In this document: positions 11,201-23,200 of the stretch, one piece after another
How positions within the stretch are numbered: position 1 is the stretch's first letter
How the letters are laid out: every line of letters starts with the position of its first letter
Origin: Heligmosomoides polygyrus polygyrus
Lineage: Eukaryota; Nematoda; Chromadorea; Rhabditida; Heligmosomidae
Reading direction: 5' to 3'
NCBI GenBank assembly: GCA_947396885.1
Contig: OX377202.1
Coordinates: 31,425,407 to 31,489,406, forward strand
DNA: 64,000 nt
Translations under genes and position numbers: made by a program
The notes under the pieces: model-generated
The model's input: the letters and a program-made list of their open reading frames with translations, nothing else
Databases searched by the model: none
What the model was told of the DNA's origin: nothing

Positions 11201-14200
11201 TGGAATGTGTTTTTTCTTGCGATTATTTTTACTCTTCTAGATGTTGAAATGGTATTTACATCATTGCACAGCAATCCCTAAATTTAACAAACTAGCAAAT
11301 GCTTTGCCCCTAGCCCTTTCGGAATAAACCAAAAACGTTGTTTTAGCCGAAAGCATAGGAAATTTGTGTCTATTCAAGCAGTGTAGTCATGTTTCGTAGA
11401 CACTCTTCAATGTCGAACTTTACTATAAATTATCTTGAAGAAGGATTATTTTGATATCTTTAAACCATACCTATTTAAACACTATGTAAGCATAATTTGG
11501 TTTGCAAAATGTTCTTTTAATTGGAAAAGGGTTCTGCTTAAAAAGAAAATAAATAAAGTAAATAAAAATTATCCGGTTTAGAACAAGAAGTGTCAAGTTT
11601 AAATGGGAAAATGTTACGTTCAAAATGAAAACGTTGTACATTATCGTTCAGATCTGCAAACGTCAACGACGTGTTATCTTGTGACAGTAAAATTAGATGA
11701 AATGTGCTGAAGAGTAAAAATGAGCTTACCTCAAGCTGTTGTTGCAGAGTGATACCCTGTTTTTGCATGAACGTTGTAGTTATAAGTCCAGGGCTAGAAG
11801 AAAGAGCATGATTTTTTAAGTGAGACAAGAAAAACCGTTTAAAGAAGTAAGACACCACAAGAAGGGCAACGTTGCAGTTGAGCCGTTCAAGCTGAGTAAA
11901 CGACAAAATCTATGGGAGTTGGCATTGGCCGATCGCTGAGCGGGATGCTATACAAGGGGAGGGACAGCTGGCGTGGTCTGTTCGGCATTCCAAATGTAAC
12001 TTTATACTGGAGGAAGGAACAAACATACGTGAGTTTAATCAACACTTATTTAGTTTGTAGCATCTCCCCCTCTTCACTGATGAGCCACAGGGGAGGTGCT
12101 ACAACATAAAATAAGGTTCGTATGAAGAATAATGTGGCGAAACGAACCTTCTTAAGTATTTTTGTTTTCAATTTTAATATTTCTAATATTTAATATTATT
12201 TAACTAAAACATTTGATATAGAAGCTTTATGCGATTTATTTATTGCCGTAACCGCCTTCGTTCGAGCTTGGAAACGACACGGGAAGTTGGAGAAATTACC
12301 CGTCCAAGAATCACTTTAAGTTTCAGCAATAGTGGCGCACTGGTTGGGGTTGTGCTGGCGATCCTAGCTCGCGAGGTCGCCTTTGCAAAGCGCAGAACCC
12401 TGGAGGCGCTGTGAACTGCGTTCAAAATTCCGAAATCAATGGAAAGGATAAACGGGCGGCTGTAAGCAGGAGTTCCGTGGGCTTGGCCCCAGTGAGCGCC
12501 AACCAGAGGGTCGCTGTAGAACAGTGAACCGAATCGAGGATCCCATTCACCGGCTTCTGTCTCCATCCGTAGGGTGACTCAACAGTCCTTCGGCTGCTTA
12601 TATAAGGTCAGTCTGGTTGTGTTTCTCACGGCTCATCTTCTACTTCTTTCAGTTTTTGCAATTGCTGCTAAGCCGAAATAATCTTTGGATGGGTAATTGT
12701 TTCAGGTTTCCTTGTATTCTCCAAACCCGAAAAATGTCATTGGCTCAAGCGAAGCATATATGCCTAAATAATCCTAATCATTAAGTGCACTTTGAACTCA
12801 CTTGACGGAATTCACGCGGACTCCTTTGCGGATATATTCGACAGCAAGAGCCCTCATCATCTGATCAAGTGCTGCCTTCGACATCGAGTAATACGGAAGT
12901 GCAGGACACTTACAAAGGAGTTGGTGGTTAACAGGTTGTTCAGAGGTAGCAAGAATATAACTCACTCCTTGATTAAGACCACAGATGCTGCTCACCATCA
13001 CGATCTCTCCCTTTCTTTCGATCAGATGCGGAAGTGCAAGCCTACACAGCACTAGTATGCTGCAAAATTGTGCTGTTTACACAGGCTAGCTGTAGCTTGA
13101 AGGAGAGGTAGTACGGGAAACACCACATACACTTCTTTTAGTTGCCGAAGTTCAGTGTTCGAAAATTGTCATAATTGCCTAACTTATATTGTAGGTGATC
13201 ATAAAATTCTCACACCTGTAGCAAGTGTAAATCCTCATACTTTATTTTGAAGAACAGTGTAGCATAGCCACAATAGATTCAGGGTTGAGTTCTCGCAATG
13301 CAGTCGTGTGACAGAATTTTCACTTGACTGTTTTTGCAAATGCTATTTACATAGAGTTCTGTAGTGTAGAAATCACTGCGACAAGCCTTCGTAAAAATTC
13401 ATACGAAGCAGCTATCTTACCAAAAACTACCCGATATAACTTTAGTTAGAACTAATGCACTGAGATAAGCATAACTAGCGGCCTAAATGTTAATCATAGC
13501 TCACATCGCCATAATTATAGCGTTCTTGGTACAACGAACTATCGATGTTGTTGGTGACTAGATGCTGCAGATTTTGTTCCCTTTGTCACAAGAAAAACTA
13601 GGTGCTGAATTTAGGAAGGATAAATCCCATCTGCACATAGAACCCAGGTGAAAATGGGAGTGTTGATACAGCGACAGATTACGGGTTTCTACACGATGCA
13701 GATTTGAATTGGGACGACTGCAGTACAGAATCCCTTCAAATGTCTTCCCACCATCCCACTAAAACCTCCACTGTCATCGAAGTAGCTCATAAGACCAAGA
13801 TTGGCCCACAGCTAGAAAAAGTCCTAAAAAGTTTAAAACAGCTCCGATATAAAATTATTTATCAGGAAACTGCTAAAGGGTCCGGCTACAACACCGTACT
13901 CAATAGCGAAGTTTAAACAAACAACTTGGACCGCAGGCACTGTAAAACAGGTGGAGAATATACGAGTACGTCATTTGCTCACAAAATCTCGGTTTCTGTG
14001 GACTTGGTAAACGAGGTATTTTAATGGTGAGCTCATCCATGCAGAACCCAGGATGCAGGACGTACGCTTTTTTAGTCCATCCCAGTGCAGAGTCTCGTAT
14101 TCTAACATGGTATGGGTGCCGTTATACACCTCTAATCTACCAGTTCGGCTCCCGCTGGGGTCCTTATGTGAACCACGGTGAAACTCTGAAGAATGCTTTC

Positions 14201-17200
14201 GGCCGAAAGGTTAGCCATTGAAGTCATTTAACATCCTCTTCACGTGCTTAGCAGAACTATAGAAAAACTCGACCATGCCGGGTTTAAAAGAAGGTTAAAC
14301 TGGTTTTTAGATAGAAAAACATCATTAGCCCGTCATAACTCCTTTGTTAACTGAGCAGGTTCGGATTGTATGAAGCTTAACAAAGACGGTGAGTAGTGTA
14401 ATACCATACACGGCTAACATATTTAATGAGAACGCAAGTAGACGGTTGGAGTTACGCGTTTGGATAGAGCACGCAACGACTCTATACGGTAGAGGTTCGG
14501 TGTCCCCCAGATATTTGCGAAAATGCGCGAAGCTCGTCTGCGATGGTACGGCCACCTCCTTCGCGCAAAAAGTTGACACCGTCCGGAAGATTGGTCTTAG
14601 CTTTGAAATGTCTGGAAAGCGACAACGAGGGCGATCAAAGCAGCGGTGGCGTGATACGCTGCATCAGAACTTGAAGATGAATAGGTTGCACCCTGATCAT
14701 GCATTTAGTCGCGAAAAGCGGTACCAGTATTCCAGGAAAGCAGAACCCGCAAAACTAAGCGGGACAAACGATGAGGAAGAAGAAGACTGAGAACGCAAGT
14801 CGATTCATTAAACAATTCCAGGACATCTCCAATTATGTTGCTGAAAGTTTCCCGGCTCTCATTTTGGCATTTCTTCACACGTTTGAAAAGTATTCTGGAA
14901 CTTTCTACCGATAGCATATACACAGATTGGCCTATGGTTTATGAATACCACTATTATCGGGATATTGCGTTACAAATGTAGCTAAAGAATTCGACCTCGA
15001 TGTCAAGCAACTCGACTGCTCCAGCTCTACGATTCCAGGAACCACGAAAACGCAGGGCCGACGGCGGTCCGGAATGCCAGTTGCAGTGGATGCGGAGCGC
15101 CTTTCAGAGCTGGTTTTGGAGGATTGCTGGCTTAACGCCTGCGAGCTGGCAGAGTCCGACATACCACCATAGCTGGTCACTGGTGTGGCCATGGGAAGTC
15201 ATATAGATATGATGCATAGATACCGCGTGAACTTAGCGGCCACTAGCTACAAGTGCTTCAGGATGAGTGCATGAACTTCTTGACTTCACTACTGAATTTT
15301 TCTTGGCCCGAGAACCTGGTCGCAGGCGACGAAAAGTGGGTCGTCTACGTTAACCACACGTGAAAGCGTCAGTGGCTCAGTCGAGGCCAAGACCGGAACT
15401 TCACCCAAAAAAGACGATTTCAGTGTCTGGTAGAATCACAAAGAATCGTTGGGTAATTGGGAGCTGCTACCTGCAAACACTACTGCCACTAGCGGCGACC
15501 TTTGCATTCAAAGTGCATCGATGAAGCTCTTCATGGAAAACAAGAAAAGACCTTCATCCTTCGCGACAATCCACGTTGAGAAGGAGAATCAGGAAATGTT
15601 CAAATGTTTTGGATGGCATGTTCTGGCTCATGCACCGTATTCAGCGAATGGCGCCAACGGACTACCTGTTTCTTTGGTTATCGCACCATTTGCAGGAGAA
15701 GTAATTCAACGGTAGGGAGCAACTTAAAAGCTGCCTCGGTGGATTTTTTCATCAAATCCTGGGAATTCTATAGCAGTGGCACCCACAAATTACCATAAAT
15801 TGCAATATGTTGCAGACATTAATTCTGCATATGCTCATTAGTTGTGTTGAAAGGGAGAAATAGACTTTAAAAAATTGTAGATGGGGCGTGAAGCTTTGTG
15901 AACAATCTAATATTTTGTAACGGTTCTCATTGTCTGGTCTGTCTAGTATTCCTAGATTAGCCTAGAATCTTAGCCATTTTCATCCCAGATTTCTTTTCGC
16001 ACATTCTCTGATTACGTTGTTTTCAAAGCGTCAATCACTCCGCCGCCTTTACTCTACCTTAAATTATAAGGTTTTTCAGTCGAGAAAGCTTTGGATTACT
16101 AGAGATGTAAAGAGATTTTTGAAATTTAAGCTTAACCTGGGAAAGTTAGCTCTAGCACATTGTTTCTAAGAGCAATCTTTGACATCAAAAGTGTTTCTCA
16201 AAATGGAATTTTGGCAAGATTGTGTGGTGGAAATCGTACATTTTTTCACTTGCAAAACCTTATATGTATGTCATAAGTGAGGTTTACACAACACCACAAT
16301 ATTTTCTTTTTCCAGTTTTTGAAAATGAGCTCTTTATGGCCACTAAAAAGGCGTGAATTTCACGGTCGTCCGAACAATGGTGTGATTTTTTGGGATACCC
16401 CTACAGGCCCATTACGGATGCGAACATACGTGCGAGTATTGAGGTCAAGGGTGTAGTCGTACTCATCCATCCCCTTTTCGAATCCCTGTTCCTTGCAGTT
16501 GTCTGTTCCACTGCCGCCAGCGTTGTTCACCTAAAACCTTGGACCGTTCCAATTACAGACGCAGTGTGCAGCGCACCATAGCTGGTGATTCTGCAAAAGG
16601 GAAACTACGTGAGCTCAAAACTTACAAGAATATCGATTCCACCGAATTTATCGACTGTAGACGTGATGAGCTTGTTCTGCACCTCTTCTTTCCTCAAGTC
16701 TCCTAGGACCATTAAAATGTCGCCTTCTTTCGCTCCACTTTTCAACATCAAATTTTTCGTTTCCTGAAAGGAAAGCGCATCACTTCTTGAAATAGTTTCT
16801 TGGAAGCTGCGAGTATGAAAACAATTTAGCAGGAACTACTCAGTATTCCAACTCGAAATAATCTTTGAGAGAGGAATTCATGCTACAATAAAATCTTGGA
16901 GACCTAAAGTTTTCCCAAGTGGTGCCTCTGAAGATGGATTGCTGAAAATATCCCTTTATTATTGTTGCTGTTTTTTTACTTAACGAATTCTCCTAGCAAA
17001 TAAAACGTCACTGATTACCGAGCGAGCAATGTCCGGAAGGTCTGGTGGCGATGTCCGTTCCTCCATGTGGTGCCACTGGAAACTGCTCGCTCCTCGAGCT
17101 AAGCTAAGCACGGACACTCGAAGGCAGGCGACAGGCCCTTGTGACAGGCCGTCCTACGAAGACCCATGTCACATCACATGGTTAATGACGTTACGAGTAT

Positions 17201-20200
17201 CGAGATAGTGCTACGGCGTCCGCGGGAGCCGACGCGCACTCGCAGAGCCCAGCGAGTGTGAGAAGTATGCGAGGGTCCCTGATGCGAGGACGGCATCGGG
17301 GGGGGGGGGGGGCAATGAGCTAGTCCGAAAGTCCCGTAACGTAAGTAGGACCCGCGTGGCAACGCTGAATGTGGGTACGTTGACGGGCCGCTCGTGCGAG
17401 ATGGTTGAAGCACTGGAGCGTAGAAGAGTTGATCTCTGTGCGGTGCAGGAGACGAGGTGGTCCTGCCGCAAGTCAAGGAACATAGGACGAGACTTCAAGG
17501 CCGTTCTATGTGGAAGTCCCAGGACCACCAGTGGAGTTGGAGTCATCGTCTCCGAACGATATCGTGACTCGATTGTAAGCGTCGAACGCTTTGACGATCG
17601 ATTGAAGAAGATCGTTGTTGCCGCTAAGGAGCGACTCTACCACTTCTTCTCTGCGTATGCTCCGCAGACTGGCTGCTCCGATCAAGCCAAGGATGAGTTT
17701 TGGAGCCTGCTTGATGAGAAGACAGCAGAGGTGCCGTCGAAAGATGTAATCATAGTCGCTGGTGACCTTAATGGGCACGTCGGCGCGACGAAAGACGGGT
17801 ACAGCTGTCATGGTGGATTCGGTTACGGGTGGCGTAATGCCGATGGTGAGCGTATCCTTGAATATGTGGAATCGCATAACCTCACCATAGTGAACACCGT
17901 ATTTCGTAAACGCGACTCCCACCTCATCTCGTTCTATAGTGGGAGTCCAAGTCTCAGATAGATTTCGTCCTTGTGAAGGATCGATCGACCGAAGTCTTGT
18001 CACAGATGCGAAGGTCGTGCCGTATGAGACGGTCGCCCCACAGCACCGACCGCTGATCTGCACCCTAAAGATCACCCCTCCAAGGCAGAAGCAGGTCGAG
18101 CTATGCGGTGCACCGAGAATCAAGTGGTGGCGAATGAGAGAGAAGGAAGCAGCTGTGATCCCTCGCGTGCGGTTACCGACAGTCACAACTGTCGACAAAA
18201 CTTGGAAGAAGGCTGCCGACGCGATACGTGAAGCTGCAAGGTTGGAGCTCGGCATCACGGTGCCTGGACGAGGCAAGGTCGAAAAGCAGACGTGGCTGTG
18301 GACAGATGACGTGAAAGCAAAAGTTTGAGAGAAGAAGTCGCTCTAGCACGTGTTTCTCAGCGACAAGACAGCCGATAACTGGCGGAAGTACCAAGAAGCG
18401 AGGAAAGCTGCAAAGAAGGCCGTGGCTGTTGCAAAAGCCACTCATTATGGAGATGTCAACGAGAAGCTCGAATCGCACGATGGTGAGCGGTATTTATACC
18501 GAATTGCTAAGAGCCGCCATCGCCAAACCGAGGATATTGAAAAGTTTTTTGGCATCAATGATGAGAGCGGCCATCTTCTGACGGACCGCAAAAAGGCGCT
18601 GAAGCGATGGTATGATTACTTCGAGGAAGTTTCCACTATGGAATTTCCTCACCCTGCCATCCCTTCTGTGGCTTCTGTCCACGGTCCCGTTCACAAGATC
18701 ACCGTGGAGGAGACAGAAGCGGCTGTGAGGAAGATGAGGTCAGGCATAGCGACTGGGCCCGACGACGTGCCAGCTGATCTGTGGAAATCAAAGCCGTGGT
18801 ACCCTGCTGAGTGGTTGGCGCAGTTCTTTAACCAGGTTGTGGCGGAGAAGAAGGTGTCTGAGTGTTGGCGCCAAAGCACGACGATTCCAGTTTGGAAGAA
18901 GAAGGGCAGTCCTGCAGACTGCTCCAATTACCGTCCGATTCGCTTGCTTTCGCACAGCATGAAGATCTATGAGCGAATTGTCGATGGACGAATTCGTGAC
19001 GTCGTCCGGCTTTCCAGCAATCAGTGCGGCTTCGTAGCTGGCTGTGGCACCATTGATGCCATTCATGCCGCCCGGCTCCTGTTGGAGAAGCATCGCGAGA
19101 AACAGAAGGCAGTGCATATCGCCTTCCTCGACCTAGAGAAGGCCTTTGATCGCGTACCGCGTGAAGTGATATGGTACGCCCTGCGACGACATGGAGTTCC
19201 TGAAGAGCTCATAGAAGCAAGCTTGGTGTGATCGCTTGGAGTGTTTTGGACTCAGATTGAACGTGAAGAAGACCGAGTATCTAACGACGGACGTTAATGA
19301 GTCCAGCTCCATCAAGGTTAACGGCATCGAGCTCCCACGCACTTCGGTTTTTAAGTACCTGGGATCAGCAGTAGCATCTGATGGCAACCTGATGATTGAA
19401 GTGAACTCACGCGTGAGTGCAGCTTGGTCCAAGTGGCGCTCGTTGACTGGCCTGCCCAGCGAAAGGAAGCTACCAGAGCGCTCGAAGTCAAAAATATATA
19501 GAACTGTCGTCCGGCCGGTACCGATGTACGGTGCTGAGTGTTGGCCTGCGACCAAGGAGGTTGAAACGCGCCTCAGCGTCATGGAGACGAAGACGCTGCG
19601 CTGGACGGCTGGAGTCACGCGCATGGACCGCATCCGAAACGATGTCATTCGACAGAAGTTCGGTGTCGCGCCGATAGTCGACAAGATGCGCGAAGCTCGC
19701 TTACGATGGTACGGCCACGTTCTGCGTATAAAGGAAAATAGCGTCCGCAAGATAGGCCTTAAGTTCGAGGTGGTAGGAAAGCGGTCTAGAGGGCGTCCGA
19801 AGCAGCGCTGGGCTGATACGTTACATATGGACTTGAAGGTTGCTGGTGTCCACCCTGATCTAGCACTGGATCGGGAGAGGTGGCGTCATGACACAAGAAT
19901 AGCGGACCCCGCTATGAATCGAGACAGACGCTGAAGAAGAAGAAGACGAAGAAAAGGAAGAAGAAGAAGAATGTCTGGTAGGTCTTCTTGGTCAGTAAAG
20001 CTGGATTCTTGCTGTTCTTGTGGGATTTCGTCTATTGTTAGTCTAACATCTCTCATCACGTAACCTCATTGGCGTTCATCCGGCAACCTTTCATCGCACA
20101 GGACCCTTCTTAGGGTGCTCTTAGTGGAATTCATCGCTAGTATAGCAAAGTAGGAACTGCACTTTGGATGAAGGCGAGAGCCGAGTACGTAGCCTTTGAT

Positions 20201-23200
20201 GCCGGATTACGATTCGATATATTTTACAGGGTTACCCTTCAGTTGTGCAAAAGGCCGTTCTTGCGGTTAGATGTGAAAAATTTGTGATCCCAAGGCCCAA
20301 GGACTATACACTTCTTTCCAAGGCCTTTGTCATATTCCGAGATACATTCACAGGATTCACGCACACTGTCTAAACTTTAGTAGCGATATTTCACGATGTG
20401 AAAGCCGAAGAAAACTAAAGCTATAGGTCTTGCCGTAAGATATATCGTGTTTCAAAGAACCAAAGCTTTCACTGAGCTTGTTGTTTTAAAGCTTCTTCTC
20501 TAGCTTCTTTCAGAAAATGGAAAAGACAAGGAGAATTTGCGGACTAACAATCTCGGCACGACAGCTCTACGACAATCCTCTCTACTGTTCGAAGGCGCGA
20601 TGAGCCTCAAGGACAGTCCTATGTGAAATATGCTAAGGATCATTAGGATCATATATTTTAATTTTTTCTCAGACCTTTGCGCATTTAGTCCAAGAATAAT
20701 ATTGTCTTCTACGGAATAATCTTCTGGGTTTTAGAGAGTTTTAATGTGGTGTTTAAAAAGAAGTAGTGAACTTGTAGATGTCTCTTTTCCCAGCGCCCAC
20801 ACCACTTTGGCAAGGAGGCCTTTCATTTAATCTGAGGCCTTTATTACTAAGGACTGAAGCGCATACTTTGAGAACTGACCTGCAGGTCGTCTTCATTTCT
20901 CCCTGTAACAGTCACTTTGGCTCCTTCGGAAGCGAAAAGAATTGCCGTCGCTCTTCCGATGCCATTGCTTGACCCTGGAAGAGAAGTGGTTGGTGCCGTC
21001 GCGGCTTTTCTTCTGTGGAGATGCACTCATTTGAATGACTTTGGGCAACTGCCAACCATCCCGTTCCACTATCAAAAATCTCCCCTGGCAATGACCAAAC
21101 GGGTTTCCCGGGTGAGCGCCCATCACCGAGTTTACACTAGTCTCCTGGTAGTGACCCTGAACCAGATGGATCTTCTTTTCGACCCACTATACGTGGTTGC
21201 CAGGCGAACAATATCTCGACAACAACACCATGAGAGCTATCGGCGAAAAACAGCAGTTAACCACAAAGAAGGTGTTAGGTGTGAGCTTTTGCTCAGTTCT
21301 ATGTCGGTGAGAGTCTCTGATCTCAAGCCCTGAAAGTGGTTTTGTGATCCCATTGTAAGAAGGATTGCTCTGTAGTGATTAGACAGGTGCTGCAAATTGA
21401 CCTGCACACATCGCACTGTCAAGCCATTTACGCTAACAAATACTGACTATTCGTTATAAAAAGATGGAAAAAATGCGCAGAACAGATTTTACCAACTTGT
21501 TGAGGCCATAATGCTCCCCCCCCCCCCCCGCAAAGAGTGTTGCTCGAGCGTGGTACGAAATTAAGGAACCACACTGTATATGGGTTGGTTCTTACAAAAC
21601 CGTCTCATTTCGGTTCCTGTAACGTATTCCAATGTAATAATAACATTCGCTTCCGACAGTATACACTATTTTCATGTCGAATTGAACACTTTTCAAGTCA
21701 GATTGGATACTTTTCAAATCAACTTGGATACTCTTCAAAGCTAGTCTACGACTTTTGAAATCAATGCTAGCTCTTCCAAATAGAGACTACCTTCACTCAG
21801 GTTAAACTACATTCAGACATACCAAGATGATTAGAATAATTCTTTGTTTAAGGAAAATTTTAGTATAATATTCTGCAAAGTTTTTAAACTACTTCCCAAC
21901 AAGAGAACACATCGTATGAAATTTGATAAAAATTTTAGTTTTTGAGAAGAAAAACAGCACAAAGGCGGCTATTTTCTACTGCAAGACAAGAGATTGCGCC
22001 CCATCAGAAACAGCGACTGTTATTCGATTGATAGCAAAATTTCTGTTTGCATGTAGTTTCACATCAGCAAACGGCTCAACATGAAGAATTGTAAAACACA
22101 CATATCCTAACTTTTTGCTGTATGTAAGCTTTATTTACACTATTAATCAAATAGACATTGAGACTTGCTTTTCGGGTGCAACCCAGTTTCTCAATGCACT
22201 ACATGATTGCTGCTTTGCTGTGCTTTAGAAAAATTAATTTATTATTTTCTCAACAAAAAAAAATAGAGCGATAGTGCAGGGTAGGTAATCTAGGGAGAAC
22301 AGCAAGCTCTAGATCCTGTTATTTTTGAGCCGACCAACTTCACATTGTTGCATTTTAAGTTTCTGTGCTTATGTGTCCGTACACATTTTTTGGCCAGAAC
22401 AAGGCAAATCTAGACTAGATTTTCGTACGTTGTACGCTTATCGACAAGCTTGACAGCGCATTTGGAGTTTCCGCTCGAATGACTAGGAATACTTTATTTA
22501 CTTCACTCTTATTCCTCCTTATACTTTTTACTTTTGTTAACTATCCTAATTCTTAAAATTTACCTCAAACAGCTCTTGAAATACAACGTCAGATAGCAAA
22601 GGGGATCCATCGAGAGTTCTTTAAAAGTTTACGATGGTTCACATATGTAGCTCGCTGCCGAATAGTTAGAAATCCCTTTTGTGTATCTTATTTGAGAAAG
22701 ATCAACTGTTTTTTGCTAAAGAAGAACAAACCTCGGATGCCTTTGCCAGAGAGATCTCCTATCCGACTATGTACAGAGGTACGCTAACTCTCGCTTTTAT
22801 CTAGCGCACGTGAGTGCTTCATGAGGGTACTGCTAGATACGTAAGACCTCCAATTAAATTACAGAAAACCTAGCTGAGTTTGCCTGCACATTTTTCTCTG
22901 AAGGAGTTCATACAGAGGAGGCTTTCCTTGCTTTCAGAGCTCCGCATCTGAGGATTGAGGCGTTTCCATCTTCATGCAGTTTCAAATCTCGCGGAAATTC
23001 CGGCAAGTCGATTCGGAGTTTCAACAAAGAATTACCTAAAATCCTTGGATTTTCGGAGACATCTCGTCACCGTTACATGAATTTAAAACTAGCTCTTCAT
23101 TTATTGAAAGTAATTTACACGGGTCATTTTTCCTTTTGACAGCTTTTGGCATCCTTGTCAAATCTCGGCTCCTTTCTTTAATTAATGCGATCTAATAGAT

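Larger units (their letters stand above)
17044..19969 (+). mobile_element. RTE-type LINE, near full length, internally deleted
   Basis: About 2.9 kb in the SDR intron between exons 2 and 3, opposite orientation to the gene. It has a 5' untranslated part (17044-17340, with a 12-14-G run near 17300), an endonuclease, a reverse transcriptase and a C-terminal domain. It ends in an A/G-rich GAAGAAGAAG tail as in RTE elements, and is flanked by a 16-bp near-duplicate. The coding frame shifts near 17940 and 18330, and the RT core is missing. Confidence 0.9.

Noticed and set aside
17299..17312. G-run (and C-runs near 21514, 25855, 46150) considered as quadruplex sites
   Set aside because: Single homopolymer runs without the four-tract pattern; length may also be unreliable in the assembly.
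17506..18276. 256-codon minus-strand ORF
   Set aside because: Antisense shadow of the RTE endonuclease.
20917..21333. 138-codon plus-strand ORF
   Set aside because: Antisense to SDR exon 2 and its upstream intron; no family resemblance.
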